Notes: generated from the letters alone by a model not told the origin. A stretch of DNA of 64,000 bases from Theobroma cacao (GCF_000208745.1 NC_030854.1:21448297-21512296); one strand, 5' to 3'; counted from the stretch's first letter, positions 12,577 through 24,913 are shown. Program-made: numbers and translations.

Positions 12577-14129
12577 ATGGAGAGTTCTCCCGACAACCAA
12601 AAAACACTAGCCCCTACCTATGTCCAAGAGCTAATGAAAATACTCCAAGCTTCCCAAGAAAGGTTGAAAGTCTTGGAAGAAAACATTAAACGGATGATGA
12701 AGATTATAGCCCAGTTGGCATCCTCAATTGCCACAACTTCTCAACCTCAACCAATGCCGACCCATAATGGAGAAAATGCCACTGACGTGGTTAACAACAA
12801 TGGAAATAGAAGATGTGAAGAGAGCACGACTGACCCACTTCTTAATACCACTAATCCTTCAATTATAGGTAATCTCATTACAATAATTCCTTCCATTAAT
12901 GCTTAAAGTTTTGTCACAAAAGAAATGTTGAAGAAGCGACTCGATTAGAAGAACAAAAGTTTCAAGTTTTCAAAGTTTGACTTGAAACTACCCCATTTTA
13001 CCCAAGTAGATGCTAAGTTGTACCCCAAGAATTACACTAGCCCGAAATTCAAACAATTTAATGGTAAGATTGATGATGCTCAAGAAAATGTCATGAAGTT
13101 CGTAGAAACCTTACGAGTTACAAGCTTGGACAACAATTTAAAGCTGAAGGAGTTCTCTAAATCCCTCACTGAGAAAGCTTACACATGGTATGTTAATCTC
13201 ACTCCAGGCTTAATTGACTCCTAAAACTAGATGTGTAGAATGTTCAAGGAAAAGTTCTTTTTTACCTAAGAAAAGGTGACCCTTTGGACTTAGGGAGAGA
13301 ACATCAAAAGGCAAGAGACGATCTTATGGAGTACATCCAGCGATTTAGGGAACACGTATTGGATATACAAGATTCTCATGATGAAAAGGAGCTTGTTAAA
13401 GTATGCATCCTAAGTATGTACGATGAATATAAGGTGCATTTGGAAAACTTACCTCTTCCTACTTTTACCATTTTAGTTGAAGCTGCACAATAAACCAATA
13501 ATACAATACTTAGGAAAAAGGAAGCTAATAGTTTCAATAGTGAAAACACCCCAATTGTGAACGTAATCCAAGAAAGAGGTAAAGAAAGAAGAAGACCTCG
13601 AGAAAACATGTGGCCAAGGCGTGACAACTTTAAAAAAAGACAAGATGAAAATATTATTGCACCTTCTCCATTCTCAATTCCACTTGACAAAGTAAGGGCA
13701 CTCATTCAAAAATGGATTAAAGACGGACAAATAAATTTGCCTTATGTATCGAGACCACCAACCGCAAAAAAGAAGTCCAATCCACACTATTGCAATTACC
13801 ATTATGCAGTGAGTCATCCATTTACAGAATGTAAAAACATGCGTAAGATATTTCATAGAAGAACACAAATAAAAGAAGTCTTGATTGGAAATAACAAATT
13901 TCAAAATAATCCACTCCCTACTCATCATAATGCTTGAAAACATGTAAGTGCAATGCTTAGCATTCAAAAAGAGCCTACACCACCTTCCAATCAAGAAGAA
14001 GATACATGTACAGCTACTATGGTTACCTCTTCCATTGCCAACTCACTCATGAAGACACTTAGCTGTAGACACTTCATTGATCAGCTTGGCTTCTTAAAGG
14101 AATCAAGGAAAAAGGCAACCACAAGTTAA
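12577..14129 (+). pseudogene. Tat element gag relic
   Basis: Open pieces at 12577-12906, 12982-13224, 13284-13493 and 13557-13937 follow one another with stops and frameshifts between them. The first starts MESSPDNQKT and contains a coiled-coil-like stretch (ASQERLKVLEENIKRMMKI). The second carries the Ty3/gypsy capsid signature (KFKQFNGK, FVETLR, KEFSKSLTEKAYTWY). The third continues it (EYIQRFREHVLDI). The fourth is basic and ends with a Cys/His-rich stretch (HYCNYHYAVSHPFTECKNM), a degenerate zinc knuckle. Gag would package element RNA in cytoplasmic particles; this copy cannot make a full product. Confidence 0.8.
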
Positions 14130-14149
14130 TGTAGATAATTGGTTTGTAG

Positions 14150-14745
14150 AATGGGGAATGCAGCTTGGTGGGACAACCTATGAAGAAAATGGAAAGTGGA
14201 TATGATAACGCCATAGTATTCACAGAAGCAAACATGTGTACATCACATCTCTATCACAACAAGCCACTCTATGTAAAGAGTAATGTCAACGGATACTTAA
14301 TGCGAAGAACATTCATTACTAATGGTTCCTTGGTAAACCCCATGCCATTGTCTAATCTGAAGGCTGTGAATATAAATCTAAGGAGTTTGCATCACCTTAT
14401 GACCATTACTTCCTTCAATAACAAAGAGATTAAAACTTTAGGACAAGTCATGGTGAATTTCAAGATGGGGCCTATTCAATATTAGACTTGTTTCCATGTT
14501 ATTAAAGCTAAGGTGGCCTATCACCTCCTTATAAGAAGGAAGTTTTTGCATATTCATAATATCAATCCTTGTTTGCGTCACCATTGAATCTAAGGCTATT
14601 GGAAAGGGAATGAAGTCTTTGTTTTAGCAACCAAAGCACCGTTTGAGCATCATAAGGCAAGTTACATTGAAGCTTCTTTATTTGAGGAACTAGCAAAGGA
14701 AGGTGAAACTACCATAGCTAGGCCTATAAGTGTTCCACTTCCCTG
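14150..14745 (+). pseudogene. Tat element aspartic protease relic
   Basis: The piece at 14165-14485 and its continuation after a stop match the retroelement protease region. It has an AIVFTEANM block, then RRTFITNGSLVNPMPLSNLK where an active protease has a D-[TS]-G motif (here N-G-S, so the catalytic Asp appears lost), then the FHVIKAKVAYHLLIRRKFLH block near the end. The relic is broken by stops and is followed directly by non-coding DNA instead of reverse transcriptase. Confidence 0.7.
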
Positions 14746-15035
14746 ATGGGAAGAGTACTCCCAAAAAGAGGAAAAAATCATATCAAAAAAAAAGAAGCAA
14801 GGAAGAAAGAGAAAACGCTTCGAAAGAAAAAAAAGGAAAACCCCATTAGGATAAGTTCCTATGCCTTTGAAGACGGGAAGATAGTTTACTACTTATAATG
14901 GGGTGTGGGTCTGGAGAAGCATTTTTTTTAACCTCATATCACATTAACCACAAAATATACCACCATCTTGTCTTCAGGTGGAAGAAGTAGAAAAGGAACA
15001 TGAAGCATAGCTTATAGCAGAACACATTAGAAAAG
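14746..15035 (+). other. Deleted region of the Tat pol gene
   Basis: Between the protease and the integrase tail, about 3-4 kb of reverse transcriptase, RNase H and integrase core would be expected, but only about 290 bp of purine-rich sequence remain. No polymerase motif was seen in any frame. Confidence 0.6.
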
Positions 15036-15190
15036 GAACATCAGTAGCTAAGTTTAGTCCAAAGTGGGAAAGACCATACCTTGTTCATAATGTAAACTAG
15101 AGGGGATATTGCAAGTTAGTGAATCAAAGACCAATGTTATTACAGAACTAGTCAATTTTCAATACATTAAGAAGTATCATGTATGACAAT
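15036..15190 (+). pseudogene. Tat element integrase C-terminal tail
   Basis: Reads TSVAKFSPKWERPYLVHNVN, a stop, then YCKLVNQ, a frameshift, and VITELVNFQYIKKYHV. This is the usual C-terminal end of Ty3/gypsy integrase (KFSPKWEGPY...KKYH). It shows that the left and right borders of the pol deletion belong to one element. Confidence 0.7.
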
Positions 15191-15274
15191 ACTATCCACT
15201 ATTTGCCTTTTTTATGGATGACTTCTTAAAGTCAATTTTTGCTTAAATGCCTTATTTTACTTTAAATGCATTAT

Positions 15275-15535
15275 CAGTCGTAGCTTTATTGCTTTTGTTT
15301 TGGCTGTCTTGTGAAATCTTAAAGTAAATTCATTCAAAGTAAATTTATTTTCAGTCGCAAGCTTATCGCTCTTATTTTGGCTACAATATCATTGTTTTAC
15401 TTGGTCGCAAGCTTTATCGCTCAAATCTTTCACCATATAATTCATATTTCAGCCCCAAGCTTTAACGCTCATAATTTGACTAGAATAAAATTACGATATT
15501 GGTTGTAAGCTTTATCGCTCACTTTTTGATCATTG
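15275..15535 (+). repeat. Minisatellite of CAGTCGCAAGCTTTATCGCTC units
   Basis: Five copies of a roughly 20-base core (about 15275, 15352, 15402, 15450 and 15501), each followed by a variable 30-55-bp spacer often containing TTTTGGCT or TTTGACT. It lies just downstream of pol, before the antisense ORF, where Tat elements often carry tandem repeats. Confidence 0.75.
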
Positions 15536-15859
15536 TTTGCTATTCACAAATGGACCATAGCTTTAAACACTTATATAATATGTCATTCTCCTTCTTACAA
15601 AGTTGAGTATTATTCTCTCTAATATGAAGTTGAGAATCCTTTTGGTCGTGCATAGTAATACTTGTGAAACATTCGGATGTTTGCAAAGAATTAAATATGG
15701 AACAGAGTAGCTCAATAAGACCATGAAGAAAGCAAAGTAGATGTTTACTATGAAAACAAGTCTACAATATCAAAGAAAAAAAAAGAAGAACAAGGAAAAA
15801 CTAATTAAGTATGAAGTTCATAAGGTAGGAGGATTGATCATTTTTAAAATTGGAAAGGC

Positions 15860-18814
15860 TGTCTACTTTTCTTGCAACTCTATCTTCCTTGCATCAAGCT
15901 CTTTTATCTTAGCTTCTATGTTAGGTTTGTCAACCTTTGTCATAATGTATCTTTTGGCCTTAGCTATGCAAGGGTCAGGGCATTTAATGTGACAACCAAA
16001 TATGAGGACATCTTCCATGAAATCTACAATCTTTTGTAATTCTTTGAAAGAAATGCCTGCCCATGGGGAGAAAACAATCTCTAAAGTGGTACCCAAGCTA
16101 TCCATAATGCTTTTATTCAAGAATTTGTATTTAAAATACCAAAATTCACCTTCAACTTTATAGACACGCTCCAAAAGCTACAAATGTTGTGGCATGACTA
16201 GAACGCCATGAAAGTCTTCCAGTTGAGTATCAAAAACATCATTTCTACATTCTACCACTAAAAAAAAAAGATGACACATTATGAACAGTCAGAAGAAGGT
16301 GTAACCATATTAAATACTTGAGTTATTCTGAATACCTTTAATAGAAGAAGAAGCTTTACGTGTGTTATTTAGAACACCCCTAATAGTAGAAGAAGAATTA
16401 CGAGAAGAATTCAAAATACCCTTAGGAAAAGAAGTATTGTGAGTAGAATTCGGAACACCCCAAAAAAAAGAACGTTGCAAGTAGTATTCAAAACACCCTT
16501 GGGAGAAAAAGCATCGCGAGTAATATTCAAAACACCCTCAAAGTTATTTTAAATATTTCAAATAACTCTAGAGGTTCCCCTAAAAATGATATAATGTTGA
16601 GATGTTCCAAAGACAGACCCAAGAACACTCTAATTGACTCCAATAGTGGCATTCACATCATCACCACTAACTCTAGTAGTGGCATTCACATCATCACTAT
16701 CAATTTTAGTAGTAACATCCACATCATCATCATTGACTCCCGTAGTGGCACCTCATCGCCACCAACAATTTGAATAGTAAAAGGTAGAAAATTGATCATA
16801 TCTACTAAACTTTCTTGTATAGCATTACCATCCACTTCTTGTCCCAAACTCAAATGCTCATGTCTAGGAAGCTTCTCCTCAATTGACTCATCACTAGACT
16901 CATAATTATTTATGTGGTCACATGATCCTTCTTCACTTTCAGACCCGAGATACCTTGTTCTTCCACTTTTACACTTGGAATTGACTCTCCCTAAAAAATA
17001 TAGAGTTCAAATATCTAGGTGAGAATGTAATGAAAAAAGAGATAAGAAAGTAAGAAACAAGCTTACATGACAAGGGGTTTTGTTCCTCTTAAAATGAATC
17101 AAGAGAAATGCACATCATTATTATTGATAAAAGGAACATGCAATTGCACCTTAGGATCAGGTACAACAAAAAAAGTCCATTCTTGAAGACAATTTCCTCA
17201 ATAGCATACCAACTAGTGGTATAAGCACCTATTCTATCAAAAGTTTGGACAACATAGTTTTTGAACTTATCCACATTATGATTGAGCATGCCAATAAGGA
17301 ATAGAGAAATACAAGATGAGAAATTTTCAAGAAAAAGAGGTCTAGGTGGAGCTAGCTGATCATATCCAGATTGACGTGCCACTTAATAAGGAGTGTACAC
17401 TTCGACAAACAATGAATCCCTATCAGCACTTGAACTAGTCATCTCAATTATGGAAAAGAATTGAGAAGAATGAATCCACACTAAGAAGTTCAATCCACAC
17501 ACTAAGAAGTTCAATCCGCATAAGCTTAGGTTTCTAATCTCAAATGGTTGCCTATCATAATAAATAGTTGGATCTTTAAAACCATGGTTTGATCTCACAT
17601 AAAGCCTTACAGTAAATTGATCTACCTCATCCAACACTTTAAGAATGTTGTCTTTGGAAATTTATTCATGCAACACACAAGCTCTATAATTATCCCTTAA
17701 AGCCTTATTTGTAGAGGAAGACATAGAAGGCTAATACACATTAGAAGTGGGGGCACAACTATGGAATCTTTCCCACAAACACATTTAGATATAGGATACA
17801 TCCACATAAGTCAAGACTCTATAGTGGCTAACTGATTCAATAGTTTTAAAGTGATACAAGTCTAACCTCTTATACAAGGATCCCAAATGTAGTGAAGTAA
17901 GAGGAAAGCTCATACTCTTACTAATTTTGATTACATAAGGAATAATTGAAGAGGACATTCTATCATTTGGACAACTTGGGAGAACATATCGAGTCAACCA
18001 TATGATCAATAAAGCTACTAACTCATGAGTGTGATCTAGATACTTAGGAGGACTATTTTCACCTTTAATATTGAATTTTTTATAAAAGAGCCCTACCCAA
18101 TTGAAGAAACGCTCCACTTGGAAGCTTTAACCTAGCTCTTAAACAAATCTATAAAGAATTCCTTGGAACGAAAGTCGTTTCTACCAACACAAGGCAGTTC
18201 CAAAAGAATGCACACATTTTCAAGGGTAAAAGTAAACTCCCCTCAAGCAGTAACCATGGTATGTGAAAAATGTACTCCATCTTGCAAGAATAGCACGCCA
18301 TACTTCAATTCTGTATTCCCTATGAATACGGAGTTTTACAATGACTCTTACAACATTAAGGACTATAGCATTGCTGAGAGCAGTCACGCAAGTGGAATTC
18401 TTCAAAACTTTCTCTACCCATACATCCCAATCTTGGACCCATAATGAGTTAGATCTAAATTTAGTGATTAAAGTGGGGATTCTTCACGTTCAAATTTGAA
18501 CTTTAATACTAACGTTCCTGGGATGGAACACATTTTATCTAGAACGGCTTCATTACAAATATGGTCCCAATGATAGCCAACAGATGCACATGGATACCTA
18601 TTTGCCTGTTTTGCACGCACTACTTCTTAAAAGCAATCTTCTCCTCATTCACTGATGACACCATTATCCCAATTTTTTGACGTAGAAGGTATTTCACCAG
18701 TTCTCCCTACTCGAATTTTCTTAGAAAGAGAGGTTGCAGCAGTATTTTTTTTCCTAGAGTAACCCTATTAGGCTTACCATAACGAACTTTTGGGGTAAAA
18801 CAAGTTTTGGCCAT
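15860..18814 (-). pseudogene. Antisense plant-mobile-domain ORF of the Tat element
   Basis: On the minus strand a chain of frames starts with MAKT at 18814 and runs to about 15863, broken by stops and frameshifts. The core (18117-17785) reads like the transposon-type plant mobile domain, formerly called aminotransferase-like: FFNWVGLFYKKF, then HELVALLIIWLTRYVLPS, then SFPLTSLHLGSLYKRLDLYH. It continues at 17637-17383 and 17382-17089 (VARQSGYDQLAPPRPLF) and may end with the charged stretch at 16174-15863. Extra ORFs, often antisense, are known from Tat-lineage elements downstream of pol, and the position here fits. The biochemical role of the domain is unclear. The unclassified stretch 16180-17080 includes an (ATT)-type repeat with TTACGTG/AATAGAAGAAG motifs and weak tandem blocks near 16640-16760. 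Confidence 0.65.
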
Positions 18815-19729
18815 AAGATGAAGCAATAAAATTCCTACAAGCATAAACGACAAAGATAACCAGATAAGTATTCACGCATTATCATTCCTACTTATACAAT
18901 AATATTCCATGCTTCTTTTTTTGTTTTTTTATCTTTGCCTCATATTTGTTTGTTTATTCCTATGCCAAGCAAAACAAATAAGAATATTATATAAATGTAT
19001 ATGCATACATATATAAATAAATCATTAAATATACGATAAAAAACTCCCTCTCCAAAAAAAGCTAGCGAGAATGAAAATTTTTTTTCCCTTAATTCCTTAC
19101 AAGGGTTGTGTTTAAAAAAATATTAATTGAAAATAAAACTTATCTACTCAAAAAAATGATTAAAAAAAATCTTAGAGATTGAGTAGCCATTTTTAGAATT
19201 AGGTATTTGGTAGGTAATGGCATTCCCAACCTTTCTTCTATATTCGCACAAAGAATCCTAGTAAGTATAATATATACTAATGTTTATATATGAAGAAAAT
19301 AAAAAAAATCAAAATAAAGAAATTAGAACTATTGAAAGCTTGCAAAAGATTACATGACAAATGGAAAGGTGAGCATTATTATATTCAAAGGCTTACAAAG
19401 TTGTCAAGAGCCAAATATTTATCTGTCATTTGGATCAAAACCATGTCCTTCGTTTCTAGTAATGCTTAGACTTTTACCATTTTTATTTTTCTTATTAATC
19501 TTTCATACAACTTAAATCTCTTAACATATTGAACAATATTATTAAAAAGTTATAATCTTACAATGTAGAAAACATTAAGGTGATAACCTTTCCTTTTATC
19601 TACATCCTAACTTCAAACATTGATATGCAATTCAAGATTTATGTATAATGCATGCACCATTCTCACAATCTGATGATAAACCAAATCTAAATTTATTGTG
19701 CATGAAATTTTTATAATAAAATTTTTCTG
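18815..19729. other. Non-coding spacer of the Tat element
   Basis: AT-rich sequence between the antisense ORF and the LTR fragment. No gene or recognisable repeat. Confidence 0.4.
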
Positions 19730-19830
19730 CAGGGGGCAAACTATACTAAGTGTTTCAGGCTTTCCAAGCAAGGAAGTGCCCAGGGGTATTCCAAATGTAG
19801 AAGCGTCCCCAAACATATACATAAAAAAAA
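19730..19830 (+). repeat. Extra Tat LTR-like fragment
   Basis: CTGCAGGGGGCAAACT resembles a polypurine tract and is followed by two units of the LTR minisatellite (AGCAAGGAAGTGCCCAGG type). It looks like a second, truncated LTR start about 1 kb before the better-preserved 3' LTR. Confidence 0.4.
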
Positions 19831-19907
19831 TCTCTAGGGAAAACTATCTAGCAGCAATAATAATTTTTTTTCTTTCCTATGCAAGCTGCATTACAACAAA
19901 TGAAATA

Positions 19908-19942
<35 letters not shown>
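19908..19942 (+). repeat. (AAT)n microsatellite
   Basis: About eleven uninterrupted AAT/ATA units. Confidence 0.9.
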
Positions 19943-19944
<2 letters not shown>

Positions 19945-20651
19945 TAAAAACAAAGAGCAAACAGTATAACAAAAACAAACACAATAGTGTTGTAAAGAGC
20001 ACTTAATTGTTCAAGAAATTTTAGGAAAGAGCCTTTGAGAATTGATTGTGAATTTCTACAGAACTGTTCTGTTACATTTATAAACTTTAGGAATTATTTT
20101 CCTAGCAGGAATCTACCTCTTTAAATTTTCTTTTCAAATCTTTTCCTACATCTAATTACTTTTCCAATATATCTATGTTTCTCCCTCTTATCTTAAAGGT
20201 AGATAATTAACAATTACTTATAAATGATATTAATGAAAAACTAGTTGAACGGCTAAAGAGTTTTCTCTAGTAACTTTGGATCACATTTAACCAATTGCCT
20301 ATCACATGGAGAAATCTTCTTTTTTGAAGATTTGTTATTATGATTATTATTTTTAGCTTATAACTTCATTAGCTTAATTAGAATGTTCACAATAGCTTTC
20401 ATATTCTATGGAGTCCACAACGAATGCATGGTCAGGTGTTTAATATTTCTATTGTTTAAAAGACACTTCAAAGTTGTTAAAAGACATCATTTCCAAGCAC
20501 CAAAATTAATGGATTGAAGTGATATATGATCAAGATATAAGTCATTTAAATGTTTCTATGCAATTTGATTTGTTTTTTTTATTCAAGCTTGGTTGAACAC
20601 AACTCAAAAACCCTATAATAATGATTATAATAAACGTAAAAATTTGCAAGT

Positions 20652-20675
20652 TATATATATATATATATATATATA
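20652..20675. repeat. (AT)n microsatellite
   Basis: About twelve AT dinucleotides in AT-rich DNA before the 3' LTR. The wider interval 19840-20755 shows nothing else recognisable. Confidence 0.9.
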
Positions 20676-20759
20676 AGCATTGTCTTGCTCATTACAATGT
20701 GCATCTCCTTATTTTATGCATAAAACTCCTTACAAGAATTTTTAAGCACGGGGCAAAAT

Positions 20760-21615
20760 TTATATGCCCAATTTTGGTTAAATATTATTTTTGAAGTACT
20801 GTGTTACAAAAAAATTACACCAAGGGTATTCTAAGCACAGAAGTGCCCAAGGGCGTTCCAAGCATGGAAGCTCTTAGAGGTATTCAAATTGTGGAAATGC
20901 CTTGGGGTGTTCCAAGCACAAAAGCACTCAGGAGAGTTCAAAGTGTGGAAACACCTAAGAACAAGCATAAAATAGCTGTTTGTATGGGGAAGTAAAAGTA
21001 ACTCAGAATAAATGGCCTTCACATTTGGGAAGTTCTAGAGAGCTTAGTTTGGTGGCTCAGATATGGAGATAATTAAGAGGACTTCCTCTTAACCTTTCCT
21101 TGAAGTACATATGCTTTATCTTTTTTTTCTTTCTTTGCTCCTTAAGAATACACATGACACACTATCAAGTGCCACTACTCCATTATCCAAAACTTATGCC
21201 CGCTACCCAACTACATGGTCATTCTTTTAATATCCCATAAATCGTTCTTTTACTACTCTTCCATGACGAGGACGTTCTTTCATGATTGAACGTGTTCTTC
21301 TAACTACTCTTAAGAAAGTGCTCTTATTTAGTATAAATATGAGGGCTTTGAAGATTGGGAAGCAATAAAAAATCATTAGAAACCCAGTAGAGATTATACT
21401 AAAAGCTTTCTCAAGACTCCTCTATGCATTCTTTCTATTCAGCCTTCCCATTCATTGTAATCCGTCGCTTCCTTCACCCTTACTCATCTTTCACCACCTA
21501 TCACCCAAAGCACTTACATTTTAAGGACTGCTCCAGTCTTCCTCTCTGCCTTCTAGCGCATTTTGATTTACTTATTACAACACTTTCTCTATTCCTACCA
21601 AAAGAACCCTATACA
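20760..21615 (+). repeat. 3' LTR of the Tat element
   Basis: Matches the two parts of the 5' LTR. It follows CACGGGGCAAAA, a plausible polypurine tract. The site that holds A1 in the 5' LTR is uninterrupted here (ACAAAAAAATTACACCAAGG, near 20807-20826). It contains the minisatellite (20822-20960) and a TATA box (21332-21340), and ends near CTATACA. Confidence 0.65.
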
Positions 21616-22779
21616 CTTTTGAGTAAGAATATGTCCTTTACTAAAAATAAATTCCTTAATCTACATGTTTGTCATTATTATTTTGCTATATGTTTATCTT
21701 TCAACTCATTTGATATATTTTTTTGTAATTACTTTTTGAATATTCAAAAATGTCATAAATAAGTGTATTTTATGAACTATGATATTAGTCAACCATTCAC
21801 TTTATAATTGTATATTATTGAAACCATATTGATACAATATTATTAAGTTGCAAATGTAGTGAGTTTTGAGATTTGTTTAGTTTTTCTCTTTTTTTTTTGA
21901 ATTTTTTATTATTCTTTTTATTAATGTTTAATTTTTTTTCTGATTAAATTTACAATTTTATCCTTTTTTTTAGAAACAATTGTCATATAAGTAAGTATGA
22001 ACTACCTATGGTTTTTTATATGCATGAATTTTTCTATTTTTTAAATTGATGTGATTTTTTGATTAAATTTTAGAAGTGCAATTGATTAGTATTGTTTTAA
22101 TTTTACAAGGTTTCTTTGGGTTTCTCTTTCTAGAATTGTTTGTTCCTTTCTTCTTTAATTTTTCCACTTTAGTTTTTCTCTTCATTCCTTTCTTCCTCAT
22201 TTTCTTTGTTTTTCTTTTTCTGTTTCTTTTTATTTTCTCAACTTATTTATCTTTTGAACCAAATCTCTAATTTTTTTACTATATTTGTTATTTTTTTTTC
22301 ACTTTAAACTTTTTTGCATGTAACTAATTAATATATATATATATATTTAATTTTTCAACTTATTTTATTTTTAAGAGGAGAAATAGCACCATTTGTGAAT
22401 TTTTATCTGTGTTTTCAATACGATAATAATCTCCAAGTTAACTCGACAGATAGCCACCAAAATATCTATTAATTTTTGGATATTTATCTTTATTATTAGT
22501 GTAAACTAATTTTATATTTTATCCACACATTAAATCATTGTGTCTTGAACGCATAACATGGGTTACACTCTAAGTAACTTAAAAGAAGCTTTGTACGATT
22601 ATATAAATGATTGACAATTAGTTGTCCTCATTGTTTGACATTTGGCGTTAGTAGAGCCTCTTTGTAGAGGGCAGGTGGGCTGAACTAGCCAAGCGCCTAA
22701 CTTGGGTGGCCTTTAGTGTTAAGCTTGGGTTGGGACTTAGGTGGGCCTCCGGCCCACATCTTTAGGCTTCACTCTGTCA
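21616..22779. other. AT-rich spacer right of the Tat element
   Basis: Mostly T-rich with an (AT)n run at about 22330-22347. A GC-richer stretch at 22640-22760 contains a GGCCTCCGGCCC-type block of unknown origin. Part of the spacer resembles 7930-8310. No coding region recognised. Confidence 0.4.
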
Positions 22780-23828
22780 ATCTTCTTTATTGTTTCAGTA
22801 TTCTGCCCAATATGGTTATTATTTTTTTTTTATTTTTCTCTCGAGAGTTCCATTCAGATTTCCAGTCTTAGCTTCACTCTTTTCAGTTTTCTTTAATCTT
22901 TTAGTATTTTGCCCAATATGATTACCTTTTTTTTTTAAATTCTTTTGAGATTTCCATTTCGTTTGGTTACCCTTTCCTATTTGTATTCTCTTAGAGATTT
23001 CTAGCCTTATCTCAAGAGTCACACGTGGCATATTTGGTTTATTAAAATTTGCAAGGAACGACTAGACATTGTACGGCCATCAAACGTGGCTTGCCTCCAA
23101 TCCTTTATGTGTTTGTCTTTTGCAGAATGTCCTCTCAATGTCAATCGTTAGATTCCCATCATCATCAGTGCTGACTTTGTTTTGGGTCTGACCAGCTCCC
23201 TCGCAGAGTTTTTCACGTTCGTCTATTTTATTTACGATGGTTTCGCTTCTGGGGTTTCCTCATTTTTTTTTGCTACGTCTTTGCCTGCTTTTTCTTTTGA
23301 TAGGTTACTATTGTTGTTGCTCTCTTGCGTTTTTATATGTATCGTTCCTGTTCATTTTCTTTTTTATCTGTTGCGATTCACTTTTTGTTTCGGATTTCTT
23401 TTTCGTTTTCTTACTCTATATGTGGGTTTTATTATTTTAATGACTTCTACTTTGTGTTTGTCATGGTTTTTTTTTGGTTGTTAATCATTTCTGTTTTTAG
23501 GATTTCTTTGTATTTGCCACGATTTAGGTTTTTCTACAAAAAAAAAAAATGTTTTTATGGGTTTACCTATCCTAAGCCTTACATGAAAATTTTTATTATT
23601 TGGTTTATCCTATTTGTGCTTCTCTGTTTATCTTGATTTACTTTATGAGAAAAATATTTTTTTCTTGTGTTTACTGGTCTATACAAATGTGAATGTTATT
23701 TGTGCATTAGTGTTGTGAATTCAACAGGATTCTTACTGAGTCAAGCCTTTTTTTCTATTTTTTTTATTAATTCTTATTTCTCATTTCCTCATTTTTTTTC
23801 TTATTCTTATTCTTTTTCTTTTCTCTAG

Positions 23829-23858
23829 CAAACTTTGGTCAACTGATTGGTTATTCAG
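23829..23858 (+). repeat. 30-base AG/GT-flanked module, copy 1
   Basis: Preceded by CTCTAG after a pyrimidine-rich stretch and followed by GTGTGG. It starts CAAACTTTGG and ends TTATTCAG. Looks like a micro-exon of the Helitron transcript; function unknown. Confidence 0.5.
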
Positions 23859-24342
23859 GTGTGGTCAACTTTGAATTGTATTTTATCGTAAGTTAAACAT
23901 TTGGTTTTATAACCATTGTTGCTTGGACTTTTAAATTTGATGACATCAATGTTGCCTTTCGTATAAATGTTCATTTCAATATTGTGTAAAATCCACGAAT
24001 TACATTTGTATTCTATGTAAAAGATCATCAAGTATTTATTTTGCCAAATAAAGGTTTAAGTGAGAAATAAATATCACAAAAAATAATAAACTTTTAATTC
24101 ATAAAAAGTGATAATAATCTACTACATAACAACAGTGGAATTAGTATTAAACATTTATCACTAATATGGATTACTATACCTAATTAGTGTTTAAAGACAC
24201 TATACTTTTCAATGACAGTGTATTATCTATTTTTACTGCTTGGGTTTTATATTAAATTATTTTCTTTTCACTTACTGTTTATATATTACTGAGTCAAGGA
24301 GTTATTTTATATGTTCTTATTATTGATTTTTTTCCCCTATAG

Positions 24343-24372
24343 CAAACTTTAGTAAGGTAGTTGGTTATTCAG
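24343..24372 (+). repeat. 30-base AG/GT-flanked module, copy 2
   Basis: Preceded by TTTCCCCTATAG and followed by GTACGG. It starts CAAACTTTAG and ends TTATTCAG, nearly the same as copy 1, 514 bp downstream. Confidence 0.5.
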
Positions 24373-24913
24373 GTACGGTCCAGTTTTAAATTACATTTTA
24401 TCTAAAGTTGAACATTTGGTTTTATAATGATTACTGTCTGGATTATCACCTTTAATGCTTAGCATTTTCTATAGCCATGTTTTTGTTCTTCATAAATGAT
24501 TAGTATTCTTTTACAATGGCCTTATACCAAAAACCTGTTTCTTTATCTGAAGCTAATTCTCAAATAAGCTTTTGTGTCATATTATAACATTGATCCACAT
24601 AATTTATCATGAATTATGAATAAATGATAGACTGCTTATTGACTTAACCTGAACATTGTCTAGAATTCGAAGATTAGTGTTGCCTTTCATTTAGTATTGA
24701 CGATCAGTAGACGCCAATAACATATATTGTAAACCATTTTCACTTTCTTTGATTTTCATATGCAGCATATTATTTTGTTTTCTCTTATGTTTATTTATTG
24801 AGTTTCCTTTTCATCTTCTACATTGTTAATTGCAAATTTTTAGTTGTTGATTACTATATTTGCTTAATTGCTTATCTGTGTTTCACAATTAAATATTAGA
24901 TAGATATGTAGTG

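Larger units (their letters stand above)
8604..21615 (+). mobile_element. Decayed Tat-lineage Ty3/gypsy retrotransposon
   Basis: Two diverged LTRs flank gag, an aspartic-protease-like region and the end of integrase on the plus strand, followed by an antisense plant-mobile-domain ORF. Order and protein style fit the Tat branch. No reverse transcriptase or RNase H could be found between about 14745 and 15035, so this is an internally deleted copy that needed other elements to move. Many stops and frameshifts show age. The 5' LTR is split by solo LTR A1. The exact LTR starts are uncertain, and no target duplication of this element was identified. Confidence 0.65.

Noticed and set aside
13376..13994. 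Minus-strand frames of more than 100 codons
   Set aside because: Shadows of the Tat gag relic on the plus strand, which has clear family motifs.
22076..23636. Several frames of 60-110 codons rich in Phe and Leu
   Set aside because: Typical of T-rich DNA; hydrophobic composition is a by-product and no start context or domain was seen.
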